Shown here: in pieces, positions 7,369-16,295 of the stretch | How the letters are laid out: every line of letters begins with the position of its first letter | Position numbering within the stretch: the first letter of the stretch is position 1 | Origin: Gemmata sp. | Lineage (GTDB): Bacteria; Planctomycetota; Planctomycetia; Gemmatales; Gemmataceae | Length of the DNA: 64,000 bases | Reading direction: 5' to 3' | NCBI GenBank assembly: GCA_025055115.1 | Contig: JANWYJ010000080.1 | Location: 1-64,000 of the forward strand | Made by a program: the position numbers and the translations under genes | The notes under the pieces: generated by a model | What the model saw: only the letters and a program-made list of their open reading frames with translations | Told to the model about the DNA's origin: nothing | The model's database searches: none

Positions 7369-8298
7369 CTACCCCCGTTTCCCATAGAGAGCCGGCGGGT
7401 ACACCTCAACTTGTAACCGTCGGGGGAGCACCTCGATCTGAATGTCCAGAATCTGGTCAGCCGGCACGCACACAAACTCGCCATCGGCGTGAACACACAA
7501 CGGTGATTCGCACTGCACCCGGATGCGTTGGGCTTGTCCTAACGTCAAAAGTGGGTGTTTCTCCGGCAGTTTTCCGCGAATCATGGCGGGTAGATAGCGG
7601 AGCAACTGTCCGCGGGATAGCCGCGTCGCATGGAGGTAATCCAACCAACCGTCGGTCAAACTCGCCTGAGGCCGTAGGGGAAAGTTGCCCTCACGCTGAC
7701 CATTGAGAACCGATAGGGCCAGCGTAGGGGTTTTCACTTCTTTTTCATCAAAGCGGATGGTCATCATGGGTGTGGCGAAGTGTTTCACGATCGATTTCAG
7801 AAAGGCCCAAGCGTAGAGCGGCAATCCTTTCAGCCAGCGCGTCTGGCGGGCTTCCCCCGTGATCATCCCGTTGAAGCCAACGCCCAAGTTGCAAACGAAA
7901 TAGCGTTCACGATCGCCAGCGCGCACAATTCCCACATCGATAGTCAGTAGCTCGGTCGGCGGAGTATCCTTATGGCGGTTCCACCACACATCCATGCCCA
8001 AGGAGTAAGCAAAGTCGTTGGCCGAACCAATCGGCCAAACGCTGAAGATGACGTCGCGACGACCCGACTGGAGAACACCGTTGGCCACTTCGTGAACGGT
8101 ACCATCCCCACCCGCCGAAACCACCTTCTCGAAACCTTCCCAACACGCCTGCCGTGCCAGTTCCACTGCTTGCCCACAATGGGTGGTGGGTCGCAGTTCC
8201 ACTCCCCGTGTTAACACGGGGGGCAAGTCTTTGAGGAATTGCTCGGCCAACCCACGACCCGCGGTGGGATTGTAAATCACGCAGGTTTTTCCTGGCAT
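7369..8298 (-). CDS. Diacylglycerol kinase-like lipid kinase (YegS/DgkB family)
   Basis: Predicted cytosolic lipid kinase of 309 residues using ATP to phosphorylate diacylglycerol or a related lipid. The N-terminal IYNPTAGRG, the catalytic SAGGDGTVHEVANGVL and the IGSANDFAYSLG motif are all present in order, followed by the C-terminal beta-sandwich ending with VHADGEFVCVP, as usual in DAGK_cat proteins. Length is normal. ATG 8298 has GAGG about 6 nt upstream. It is divergent from truB, with 74 bp between the starts that must hold both promoters. Lipid specificity cannot be read from sequence. Confidence 0.9.
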   Translation of the reverse strand: MPGKTCVIYNPTAGRGLAEQFLKDLPPVLTRGVELRPTTHCGQAVELARQACWEGFEKVVSAGGDGTVHEVANGVLQSGRRDVIFSVWPIGSANDFAYSLGMDVWWNRHKDTPPTELLTIDVGIVRAGDRERYFVCNLGVGFNGMITGEARQTRWLKGLPLYAWAFLKSIVKHFATPMMTIRFDEKEVKTPTLALSVLNGQREGNFPLRPQASLTDGWLDYLHATRLSRGQLLRYLPAMIRGKLPEKHPLLTLGQAQRIRVQCESPLCVHADGEFVCVPADQILDIQIEVLPRRLQVEVYPPALYGKRG

Positions 8299-8372
8299 GG
8301 GAACCTCGTTACCGGTGCAACTGTCCCATAGCTTAACTGCTGGGGCGCTCTTGGCATCTGGGGAAGCGAACC

Positions 8373-9257
8373 GTGGATGGACTTCTCGTTATTGATAAAC
8401 CCTCCGGAATGACCTCCCGCGATGTGGTGAACCGGGTTCAAACATGGTTTCCGCGCAGAACCAAAATCGGCCACACCGGAACCCTCGACCCGCTTGCTAC
8501 GGGGGTGTTAGTCATCTGTGTCGGTGCGGCAACACGCTTGGCCGATGTGATCCAATCGTTCGGGAAAACGTACCAGGCGGTCTTTCAACTGGGCGTGACA
8601 AGCCCCAGCGACGATGCCGACGGGCCAATTCAGCCCTACCCCGACGCCCGGATTCCCACCCGCGCGGCGATTGAGCAGACCTTATCGCATTGGATTGGTT
8701 GGATCGAGCAAGTTCCGCCTGTTGTCAGTGCATTAAAAATCGCAGGTCGGCGTGCTCACGAGCTGGTCCGTCAGGGAGAAGACGTTCGTCTGCAGGCACG
8801 GCCGGTGCGGATTGATGCCATCCGCCTGGGTAACTACGACTGGCCGTTTCTCGAACTCGAAGTGGATTGCGGCAAGGGGACGTACATTCGCTCGCTGGCA
8901 CGCGATCTGGGAGCAGCCCTTCACTGTGGTGGGATCGTCCACAAGCTTCGCCGCACCCGGGTCGGCCCCTTCACCACGCAGGACGCGCTCAGCATCGATA
9001 CACCCCCGGAAGCGATCCGGCTGCGTCCCGTGGCTGATGCTCTCAAGGCGTTGCCGACCATCACGCTTGTGGACTGCGAAGCTACGCAATTCGCGCACGG
9101 CCAGCCACTGCAACTCCGCAGTGGTCTGGCAGTCCACAACGACGCGCTAGCAACAACGGTGGGAGTTTTCGACGCCCACGGGCAACCATTAGGAGTTGGA
9201 ATTCTCAGCAACAACCGCTTGCGACCCAGTATCGTATTACCACGAGCAACATCGTAA
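8373..9257 (+). CDS. truB: tRNA pseudouridine(55) synthase
   Basis: Converts U55 in the T-loop of tRNAs to pseudouridine. The 294-residue protein starts GLLVIDKPSGMTS and has the catalytic Asp in HTGTLDPLATGVL, the KTYQAVFQLG strand, VPPVVSALKIAGRRAHELVRQG and the GTYIRSLARDLG motif, all hallmark TruB segments. The C-terminal part is a short PUA-like extension. It is not beside rbfA, rpsO or infB, the usual partners; here it stands alone, divergent from the lipid kinase. A small palindrome (CGACGTG-ATCA-CACGTCG, 9261-9278) directly follows the stop. Confidence 0.96.
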   Translation: MDGLLVIDKPSGMTSRDVVNRVQTWFPRRTKIGHTGTLDPLATGVLVICVGAATRLADVIQSFGKTYQAVFQLGVTSPSDDADGPIQPYPDARIPTRAAIEQTLSHWIGWIEQVPPVVSALKIAGRRAHELVRQGEDVRLQARPVRIDAIRLGNYDWPFLELEVDCGKGTYIRSLARDLGAALHCGGIVHKLRRTRVGPFTTQDALSIDTPPEAIRLRPVADALKALPTITLVDCEATQFAHGQPLQLRSGLAVHNDALATTVGVFDAHGQPLGVGILSNNRLRPSIVLPRATS

Positions 9258-9427
9258 GTCCGACGTGATCACACGTCGCGTTACCCCAACCGAACCGTCG
9301 CGTTCCCCCAACCGAATGTGTTATCAATTGGCGACGATCAGCAGTGGGTGAGCCTCCCGGTAGCGATCTGGGGGGGTCATGAAACTTGGCATGCTCCATC
9401 GCCATGTTAACGGCGGATCGTGAGACT
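9258..9427. other. Spacer with a palindrome and two tandem duplications
   Basis: Palindrome at 9261-9278 (7-bp arms, 4-nt loop). GTCGCGTT[A/C]CCCCAACCGAA is repeated at 9275 and 9297 (22-bp period). GGCGGATCGTG[A/T]GACTTT is repeated at 9412 and 9433 (21-bp period), the second pair running into the stop region of the minus-strand gene ending at 9428. No gene is evident. Confidence 0.7.
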
Positions 9428-10399
9428 TTAAGGGCGGATCGTGTGACTTTCGGGGTGGGACGGGGAAAGATTCAGACCGTTGAGCAAATGCCCCTTACGG
9501 TGGCTGCGGTACACGGTGTAGTGCGTGCCGTAGAAGGATTTGTCCACATCATGTTGGAAGGCGCCGAGTGTGCCCCATTTCCCTTCCACGATCATTGGTC
9601 GATCATCATCGGGAACGGAATGAACAATCGCGGTGTGGATGATGGTGCCATCTTGGCGGTAAACCACTAGGTCGCCACTGCGCGGCCGCTCGGGTGGAGC
9701 AACGACGAAATAGCCGTTGTCTTGAAGGATCAGCTCGACATCATCGGGTGAGAGGAGGAATTGCCCCCCGGTGAACACCCAGCCGTGACAGTTGCTGCGG
9801 TCGGTGGCGGGGGCCAGACGCACGACACGTTCGGCGTAAGGGGTGCCTTTGAGTGTTCGCTCTTCCGCGGCTTTGAGCCGTTCGATCGGTCGTGGTTCGA
9901 GAGGTTCTTTCAACACGATGACAGTACCGCGGTCGGTGGTCGCGCGAATCCCTTCGACAGGTCGCGATGGCGGACGACCGACGACCAACTCGAGTTCTTT
10001 GAGTTCTTCATCGAGATAGGCTTCGTCAGCGGTGTCGAAGGCGATCCCGGAGCTGAGGACCAGCGTCAAGCCCGCGCCCGCAAGCAAGCCCCAACGGGGT
10101 GCCGGACCTCGCAGTGCATGGAAAAGTTGACTGATCTGCCGCACCACCCAATCGGAACCCAACCCCGCAGTGATAATAACCCCGGCGAGCATCATCGCCC
10201 CAGCGCGCAGGCCTAGACGAAGGTCGGTGCAAGCCGTCAGTCCTCCTACCACCACTGCAGCCAACGCCACCGTCAAGACAACACGCAGCGCAGTCCAGCG
10301 ACTCTTAGCTCCCAACGCGAGATTCAAAAGCCCCGCAACGACCAACCCCAGGCCGGCCGTAGAGAAGGTGAAAAACGCGTCGTAGTGTGCCAGTGTCAT
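9428..10399 (-). CDS. Membrane-anchored NlpC/P60- or CHAP-like protein
   Basis: About 323 residues. The first 125 are four hydrophobic segments (for example AALRVVLTVALAAVVVGG and a helix near residues 105-122). After a charged linker the C-terminal 130 residues look like a papain-fold amidase: a Cys in SNCHGWVFTGG (near residue 204), PRSGDLVVYR, a His in IIHTAIVHSV (near residue 255) and GKWG..GAFQHD. The Cys-His pair and spacing fit NlpC/P60 or CHAP enzymes that cut peptidoglycan peptides or amides, but this is a motif-level match only. ATG 10399 is chosen over a GTG 9 nt upstream. The gene stands alone. Confidence 0.65.
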   Translation of the reverse strand: MTLAHYDAFFTFSTAGLGLVVAGLLNLALGAKSRWTALRVVLTVALAAVVVGGLTACTDLRLGLRAGAMMLAGVIITAGLGSDWVVRQISQLFHALRGPAPRWGLLAGAGLTLVLSSGIAFDTADEAYLDEELKELELVVGRPPSRPVEGIRATTDRGTVIVLKEPLEPRPIERLKAAEERTLKGTPYAERVVRLAPATDRSNCHGWVFTGGQFLLSPDDVELILQDNGYFVVAPPERPRSGDLVVYRQDGTIIHTAIVHSVPDDDRPMIVEGKWGTLGAFQHDVDKSFYGTHYTVYRSHRKGHLLNGLNLSPSHPESHTIRP

Positions 10400-10618
10400 C
10401 AGTAGCACTCGTGGTTGGAAACCTCACCGACGATACCGGACTTCCCACCAGCATCTAACACCACAAACCGGCGGAAGTAATGCTCTAGGACACTGAGAAA
10501 TTGGTGATAAAACGGGGTGCTTTCTGAGATTTCGATGAACCACTCCGCAGCGATTTTCAGAGATTGGTCAACGCGCCCCTGCCACCGCCGCGGCGGTGGT
10601 GGGTGTTCCGTCCATCTC

Positions 10619-10885
10619 TCACTTTTTGTTCATTAATTCCTTCACCAATTGGGCCAAAGCTTCGATGTCTTGCGCGGCGGCAATGGCGTGGATGCGGGCG
10701 GGCGGAATTTTCAATTTCTGCATATATCCCACCGCGGAAGCCCACAATTTCTCCCGCTTTTTGCCTTCCGCCAGATACAGATCGGCCACCAGTTCCGATA
10801 AGCGCTGCCACGACACCTGATCGAGATTGGCATAGTAGCGCTTGATGATGCCCTGCTGATAGGGTGTGTAATCTTCCATCCCCAT
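10619..10885 (-). CDS. Small conserved-looking protein of unknown function
   Basis: About 88 residues, soluble and mostly helical, beginning MGMEDYTPYQQGIIKRYY and continuing with LSELVADLYLAEGKKREKLW and a C-terminal IEALAQLVKEL helix. ATG 10885 follows AAGGAG at 8 nt, one of the better ribosome sites here, which argues for a real gene; the upstream in-frame extension to 11029 is not credible. It lies divergent to pheS with about 200 bp between. I do not recognise a characterised family. An all-helical adaptor or regulator is possible; no catalytic motif is visible. Confidence 0.7.
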   Translation of the reverse strand: MGMEDYTPYQQGIIKRYYANLDQVSWQRLSELVADLYLAEGKKREKLWASAVGYMQKLKIPPARIHAIAAAQDIEALAQLVKELMNKK

Positions 10886-11086
10886 GATCCGCGCTCCTTG
10901 GGTTGTGTCGTCCTCTTTCAGCTGATACGAGCTGCCGCTGCGCGTCAAGGTGAGTCGTTGTGATGGAGGACAGAAAAAGGACTGGGCCACAAGAAAAACT
11001 TGACCAACCCTGGTGGCTGAACCTGCCACGTCTGGAGCAAGGTCCTATTCTTGCCTGAAGAATTGCCCTAAGCCGCACACAGAACT

Positions 11087-12115
11087 ATGGCTACCGACGA
11101 CCTCCGCCGCTTAGAAGCTCAAGCGTTGGAGCAGCTTCAACAATGCTCCGATGAAGCCGCCCTCCGCGCCTGGAATACGCACTATTTTGGCGATAACGGC
11201 TTGATGAAAGCCGCGTTCGGCAAGTTGAAGGAGATTCCCAAAGAGCAAAAAGCCGCTTTCGGGGCTGAAGCCAATCGCGTCAAGGCAGCTCTGACCGAGG
11301 CCTACGAGAAAGCCCTCGCTGCCGCAAAAGAGCGGGCCTTGCAGATCAGCCTAACGACCAACCCCTTGGATGTGACCCTCCCCGGACGGATGCCCCGCCG
11401 CGGTCGGCTGCACCCGGCCACGCAGATTCTCCGGCAAATTTACGCCATTTTCGCCGACCTGGGCTTCCAAATCTACCGGACCCGCGAAGTCGAAACCGAT
11501 GCGATGAACTTCGAATACCTCAATATGCCCGCGCATCATCCGGCCCGCGACATGTGGGACACATTCTTCACCACCACACCCAACGTCGTTCTTCGCACCC
11601 ATACTTCCCCCGGGCAAATCCACGTCATGCGTGCTGCGGCTGGTCGCCCGATCCGCGTCATTCTTCCCGGCATGTGCTATCGCAACGAGGCCATCAGCAC
11701 ACGGAGCGAAATTCAGTTCTATCAGGTGGAAGGCTTGGTCGTCGGGGAAGGAGTAACGATGGCCGACTTGAAAGGCACGATCACCGCATTTGCCCGGCGC
11801 ATGTTCGGACCAGATCGGCAAGTGCGCATCCGCAGCAGCTACTTTCCTTTCACAGAACCGTCCATCGAAGTGGACATTGACTGGCCTCACGACGACCCCA
11901 ACCGCGATCGGCTCACCAAAGGCACCGGATGGCTGGAAATCCTGGGTGCCGGCATGGTTCATCCCAACGTACTACGAGCGGGAGGCTACGATCCGCAGAA
12001 AGTCACCGGATTTGCCTTCGGCATGGGGCCGCAGCGGATGTTGATGCTGCAACATGCCATCGACGATATCCGCCTGTTTTGGCAAAATGATTTGCGTTTC
12101 CTGCAACAGTTCTGA
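11087..12115 (+). CDS. pheS: Phenylalanine--tRNA ligase alpha subunit
   Basis: Catalytic alpha subunit of the class II PheRS. At 342 residues it is normal length: an N-terminal helical hairpin (residues 1-90) for tRNA binding, then the class II core with MPRRGRLHPATQ, motif 1 around FADLGFQIYRTREVETDAMNFE, motif 2 in MCYRNEAISTRSEIQFYQVEGLVV and motif 3 in FAFGMGPQRMLML. It is a complete, unbroken gene. The beta-subunit gene pheT, commonly next downstream, is absent: the next gene is a convergent sigma factor, so pheT must be elsewhere. Confidence 0.97.
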   Translation: MATDDLRRLEAQALEQLQQCSDEAALRAWNTHYFGDNGLMKAAFGKLKEIPKEQKAAFGAEANRVKAALTEAYEKALAAAKERALQISLTTNPLDVTLPGRMPRRGRLHPATQILRQIYAIFADLGFQIYRTREVETDAMNFEYLNMPAHHPARDMWDTFFTTTPNVVLRTHTSPGQIHVMRAAAGRPIRVILPGMCYRNEAISTRSEIQFYQVEGLVVGEGVTMADLKGTITAFARRMFGPDRQVRIRSSYFPFTEPSIEVDIDWPHDDPNRDRLTKGTGWLEILGAGMVHPNVLRAGGYDPQKVTGFAFGMGPQRMLMLQHAIDDIRLFWQNDLRFLQQF

Positions 12116-12268
12116 AGGACCAATCAGCGTCTGAAGAACCCATTAGCCACCGCGAGGGCCTCTGTGGCCGCCTCCACAGGAGTGGAGTTACAAGAGATGC
12201 AGAGGCTCCTCGACCCAAAAGCGACCGCAAGGCTGTTCACGGCCGTCCACCATCCGAACCCAGCCGGG

Positions 12269-12991
12269 TTATTCCTTCGCCTCTGGTTTCGGCTCGGTGT
12301 GTGGCTCAGCCTTGGGTGGTGTTTTGCCCGGTTTGGTCGGCTTCAGGAGGGATGAGCTTTTGGCGGCACCTTCCGCGCCCGATGGGCTGATAGCCGATAG
12401 ACTGGTCGTGGATTGTTTGGCCATCTCGCGTAGTTTTTTCCGCGCCCGCGACAGAATAGCCCCAATCGTATTCACGGGCACATCCACTTCGGTGCTGATC
12501 TCCTCATAAGTACGGCCTTCGAGGTAGTACATCCGCACAATTTCGCGATCCTTTCCACGTAAGCGGCGCAGAAGCCGTTCAACTTCGTCCAACCGCTCCA
12601 AGCTCTTCTGCGCCGCCACATCCTCCGGTTCCGGTTGAGCTAACAAAGCATCGCCACGCTGAATCGCTTCTTTGACTTTTTGCCGGCGGGCGATTTCGTG
12701 AACTGCGATGCGGCGGGCAATCACGGTAATATAAGTCGCCAAGCTCGATTCTTTGCGGAAATCACGCAACACCTTGAAGTTGTCGGCCACAATACGCAGG
12801 AGGATTTCTGCGGCAATGTCTTCAACATCTTCAGGGGTGATCCGGGCGCTGCGCAGGTGAGCAGTGTAACCTATCGTGTGGTAAATGAGACTGAGAAACC
12901 GGTCGACGAAATCGTTCCACGATCCCGGTTCCCGGTTCAAGCACCGTCTGAGTAGGTCACGATCGACCGCGGTGAAGGGTTTGTCGGCCAC
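12269..12991 (-). CDS. ECF-like RNA polymerase sigma factor
   Basis: Sigma-70 family factor of 240 residues. Region 2 runs about residues 20-95 (NDFVDRFLSLIYHTI, EDVEDIAAEILLRIV, SSLATYITVIARRIA) and region 4 about 125-180 (LRRLRGKDREIVRMYYLEGRTYEEISTEVDVPVNTIGAILSRARKKL, a full sigma-4 helix-turn-helix). The last 50 residues are a Lys/Pro/Glu/Ser-rich tail not needed for the fold. The start is GTG 12991, read from the sequence; a GAGG lies about 11 nt upstream. No anti-sigma gene adjoins it, so it may be one of the many planctomycete ECF factors controlled by distant partners or by its own tail. Confidence 0.9.
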   Translation of the reverse strand: MADKPFTAVDRDLLRRCLNREPGSWNDFVDRFLSLIYHTIGYTAHLRSARITPEDVEDIAAEILLRIVADNFKVLRDFRKESSLATYITVIARRIAVHEIARRQKVKEAIQRGDALLAQPEPEDVAAQKSLERLDEVERLLRRLRGKDREIVRMYYLEGRTYEEISTEVDVPVNTIGAILSRARKKLREMAKQSTTSLSAISPSGAEGAAKSSSLLKPTKPGKTPPKAEPHTEPKPEAKE

Positions 12992-13256
12992 GGTTGAACA
13001 GCCTCAGGAGGAACAATGTTGCGAGGCGAACAACAACTGTACGCTAGCCGCTAGGCCCCGTTCCCACAACGGCTTAGGGCGAGTTCTCCACTTTTTCTAT
13101 TCTACTCGAACTCCCTAGCTCTGGCATAATCGAATTGTTAGACGCAATCCAACCCTAGCACCAATGAAAACTTCTCATCAACTTCTCGGTTCCCCGAGCC
13201 TCGGCGGGGAGCTACAACAGGGTCAGGGTTGCCATTCACTGCCACGAGGATGATCT

Positions 13257-14483
13257 ATGTTCCGCCAGGGTTGTACATTCGCGATTCTCTGTAGCCTGAC
13301 GATCGCCTTGAGTGCCGCGGATTGGCCGCAGTGGCGCGGTCCGAATCGCGATGGCATTTCGCACGACACCGGACTGTTGCAGGAATGGCCCAAGGAGGGT
13401 CCTAAGCTGCGATGGAAACGTACCGACATCGGCCCCGGTTATTCGTCACCTGTGGTGGTCGCGGGCCGTGTGTATATTCAAACCACCAAAGACAAAGATG
13501 AATACGCCCTCTGCCTCGACGAAAAAACCGGCCAGGACATCTGGAAAACTCCCATCGGCAAGGTCGGCCCCAACAAAGGCCCCCAATACCCCGGAACCCG
13601 CTCGACCCCCACGGTCGACGGCGACCATCTCTATTGCTTGGCCTCCGATGGCCAATTGGCCTGCCTGAGTACCGATGGCAAAGTGAAGTGGTCACGGAAT
13701 TTGGCTAAGGATTTCAAGGGAAGTGTTGGGAATTGGGCTTATACTGAGTCCGTCTTGGTGGATGGCGATGCTGTGATCTGCACCCCCGGTGGAGCCGAAG
13801 CGACACTGGCCGCGTTGAACAAGAAAACGGGCGATGTTATCTGGAAGTGCGCGGTGCCCGATGGCGATATTGCGGATTATGCTTCCATTATGATTGTTAA
13901 CGCGGGCGGCGTGAAACAGTACGTGCAGTTCATGCGTAAAGGAGTGGTCGCCTGCGATGCCAAAACCGGTAAGTTCTTGTGGCGCTACAATGGCACAGTC
14001 GATTTCGGGGCCAACATGCTGACCCCTATTGTCTATCAAGATAAAGTTTACGTCTCCTCCCGTTCGGGTGGCGGGATGGTCGAAATCAAGGCCGACGGGG
14101 ACAAGGTCATCGCCAAACAAATGTACCTGGAAAAACAACTGACCGGTGGCATCGGCGGTGCGGTGCTGGTCGACGGTTATCTCTACGGCGGCACCAGTAA
14201 TGCCCTTTTCTGCGCCGACTTCAAAACGGGCAAAGTCCTCTGGACGGAACCCAAAGCCGGCAATGTCAGCGTCTGTTACGCCGATGGTCGCGTCTATGCC
14301 CGCAGCCACAACACGGGAGATGTTGTGATCTTCGAGCCGAACGCCAAAGAGTATGTCGAAAAAGGTCGGCTCAAACAACCCGATCGCAGCAAAACCCCCG
14401 CTTGGCCCCACCCGGTGGTCGCCAACGGCGGCCTGTATCTTCGAGACATGAGTACACTTCTGTGCTACGATGTCAAAAAGTGA
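13257..14483 (+). CDS. Secreted PQQ-binding-like beta-propeller protein
   Basis: Exported protein of 408 residues. A signal peptide (FAILCSLTIALSAA) is followed directly by DWPQWRGPNRDGIS, the typical opening of planctomycete and verrucomicrobial PQQ_2 beta-propeller proteins, then repeated blades with W-x-T or ALNKKTGDVIWK and DFKTGKVLWTE patterns. These proteins are usually annotated as outer-membrane-assembly BamB-like or pyrrolo-quinoline quinone proteins, but lack the catalytic residues of quinoprotein dehydrogenases, so binding or scaffolding is more likely. ATG 13257 follows GAGGA by 8 nt. Stands alone. Confidence 0.9.
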   Translation: MFRQGCTFAILCSLTIALSAADWPQWRGPNRDGISHDTGLLQEWPKEGPKLRWKRTDIGPGYSSPVVVAGRVYIQTTKDKDEYALCLDEKTGQDIWKTPIGKVGPNKGPQYPGTRSTPTVDGDHLYCLASDGQLACLSTDGKVKWSRNLAKDFKGSVGNWAYTESVLVDGDAVICTPGGAEATLAALNKKTGDVIWKCAVPDGDIADYASIMIVNAGGVKQYVQFMRKGVVACDAKTGKFLWRYNGTVDFGANMLTPIVYQDKVYVSSRSGGGMVEIKADGDKVIAKQMYLEKQLTGGIGGAVLVDGYLYGGTSNALFCADFKTGKVLWTEPKAGNVSVCYADGRVYARSHNTGDVVIFEPNAKEYVEKGRLKQPDRSKTPAWPHPVVANGGLYLRDMSTLLCYDVKK

Positions 14484-14620
14484 ACCTCTGACGCGGATGG
14501 GCCACCACGTACGCACGTGGCGAAATCTTTAGGCGGAAAGCCGTCGGATGATGGAGTGCCGGGGGCGTTCAGTTTCTGAACACCCCTGAGATCCGTTCCG
14601 AGGATCCCCTCGAAGCGGCC

Positions 14621-14734
14621 GAAAGCGGCTTGAGGGACCGGAAACCCTACCTGGCATCGCAAGGCTTCGGCCAGCGCGGCCGCCTTGGTCCTTTTGAAAG
14701 CGGCCTGAGCGACTGGAAACCCTACCTGGCATCG
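14621..14734. repeat. Pair of 39-bp direct repeats
   Basis: 14621-14659 and 14696-14734 are the same 39-bp sequence with three mismatches, spaced 75 bp apart, both containing GGAAACCCTACCTGGCATCG. They lie in the 280-bp gap between two convergent genes. I see no coding or tRNA feature in them. Confidence 0.85.
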
Positions 14735-14766
14735 TTGCGGACGTTGCGTCGTTGACGCCTTCGGTT

Positions 14767-15114
14767 TCAGATAGCCTCGGGGCCGCGTTCTCCCGTGCGG
14801 ATGCGGATGCAGTCTTCAAGAGGCAGGATGAAGATTTTCCCATCGCCGATGCGGCCTTCGGGTCCGGTCCGGGCCGCAGACATGATCGCGTTGACCGTTG
14901 GTTCCACAAAGTCTTCATTCACGGCAATTTGCAATTGCACTTTCCGCAACATGTTGACCGTCAGTTCATGCCCACGATACACCTCGGTGTGCCCTTTCTG
15001 CCGGCCAAAGCCCAAAACATCAACTATCGTCAATCGAAAGACCTCGACCTGATTCAAGGCCTCTTTCACCGCATCCAATTTGGAGGGCTGAATGATGGCG
15101 AGGATCAATTTCAT
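14767..15114 (-). CDS. PII-family nitrogen regulator lacking Tyr51
   Basis: Trimeric signal protein that senses ATP/ADP and 2-oxoglutarate. 115 residues, with the signature GFGRQKGHTEVYRG, K58 and the C-terminal signature RIGDGKIFILPLEDCIRIRTGE. The T-loop reads RGHEL, placing Leu (codon CTG, 14964-14962) where GlnB/GlnK have the uridylylated Tyr51. The ligand-binding residues around Q39 and the GDGK loop remain, so ligand sensing may persist while GlnD modification cannot occur at that site. No amtB or glnA is adjacent, so its target is unknown. Identification as PII is secure; the gene symbol glnB is withheld because of the substitution. Confidence 0.95.
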   Translation of the reverse strand: MKLILAIIQPSKLDAVKEALNQVEVFRLTIVDVLGFGRQKGHTEVYRGHELTVNMLRKVQLQIAVNEDFVEPTVNAIMSAARTGPEGRIGDGKIFILPLEDCIRIRTGERGPEAI

Positions 15115-15205
15115 AAAAAAATCCCAAATAAAAATCTCAAATTGCGCTTGCTTTTGGGAGAATATTGCTCATATACATAATACCAGGCCGAAGGACCTTC
15201 CCCAA

Positions 15206-16234
15206 CTAGCGCATTTTGCGGATCACTTCTTCGGCAAAGCGTTCCATTTCCTCGTATTGAGGGCTGCATTGGAGCAGAAGGAGATTGACACCGGCCGACT
15301 CAAAGGCCGCAATTCGGTCTATCACTTGCTGCGGTGTGCCGATGAGGCCACTGCGCAGGCCACGGTTTGAGACGCTGTAATCTTCTAAGGAAACCCGCTG
15401 TTCGAGCTGTGTGCCGGCCAGCCATTGTTGATAGTTGTGATAACCCGCTTTCGATTGCTGCACATCGGTGATGCGTGCCAGCTCGGCTCGGGCTTCGGCT
15501 TCGGTGTTGCGCACGATCGTGTACGCGGCCACACCAAAGATCAAGGGCGGTAACCCGTACGCTTCGCGGCGGCGGCGCATATCGGCGATTTTTTCGGCAA
15601 TCCGCGACGGCGGGTCGCCATGCATCACATAGGCGTCGCACAGGCGTGCGATGAGGTTTTTCGCGGCTTCAGATTCCCCCCCGGCGTAGATCGTGGGCCG
15701 CGGCTGCGTTCGCGGTTTGGGCTGAAGCACATTATCCACGATCTTGTAATACTGACCCTGGAAACTGAAATGATCCTGCTTCCACACTCCATCCACCACT
15801 TGCAACCACTCAGCAGTTCGGGCATAGCGGTCGTCGTGCTGTTCAAACTGAACCCCGTATTTCGTCGCTTCGTCTTTCCACCAACTGGAAACGACATTCA
15901 GCGACAGCCGCTGACCGCCGCCAATGTGGTCGATGTTGGCGGCTTGCTTGGCAAGCAGAGCCGGGTTGTGGAACGTAGGGCGCACGGCCACCATGAGTTC
16001 CAACCGTGATGTGACGGCCGTGAGGGCGGCGGCCGTACTCCACGCATCAAGCGACGGCGCTTGCTCGCCCTTGATATCGTTGAGATTCAATTCCGCGACA
16101 AGTGACAGATCGTAGCCGATTTGTTCCGAGCGCTGGGCCAGGCGTTTGTTGTACTCCCACGTGGCCGCCATGTTTTCATCGTCCACATTGCGAAGCCAAC
16201 CGCCGAAAACCGGCATCCAATAACCGTACCGCAT
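15206..16234 (-). CDS. LLM-class flavin-dependent monooxygenase, SfnG/SsuD-like
   Basis: Luciferase-like FMN-dependent monooxygenase of 342 residues. It opens YGYWMPVFGGW, and has the HNPALLAKQAANIDHIGGGQ, NVVSSWWKDE, DRYARTAEWLQVVDGVW and FSFQGQYYKI..LQPKP blocks typical of the alkanesulfonate/dimethylsulfone monooxygenase (SsuD/SfnG) branch. ATG 16234 has AAGGA about 8 nt upstream; the ORF running to 16450 is out of the family. It is 61 bp downstream of an ATP-grasp gene on the same strand, so the two may be co-transcribed and work on one pathway. Organosulfur oxidation is likely from family, not shown. Confidence 0.85.
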   Translation of the reverse strand: MRYGYWMPVFGGWLRNVDDENMAATWEYNKRLAQRSEQIGYDLSLVAELNLNDIKGEQAPSLDAWSTAAALTAVTSRLELMVAVRPTFHNPALLAKQAANIDHIGGGQRLSLNVVSSWWKDEATKYGVQFEQHDDRYARTAEWLQVVDGVWKQDHFSFQGQYYKIVDNVLQPKPRTQPRPTIYAGGESEAAKNLIARLCDAYVMHGDPPSRIAEKIADMRRRREAYGLPPLIFGVAAYTIVRNTEAEARAELARITDVQQSKAGYHNYQQWLAGTQLEQRVSLEDYSVSNRGLRSGLIGTPQQVIDRIAAFESAGVNLLLLQCSPQYEEMERFAEEVIRKMR

Positions 16235-16295
16235 GGAGGGTTCCTTGTTTGCAATCCAGTTGAGTACGTTCAAGTTGAGTAGGTTCTGCGGCGCT

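Noticed and set aside
14621-14734. Integron attC or IS ends
   Set aside because: The two copies are direct, not inverted, and lack the paired core sites; no integrase or transposase nearby.
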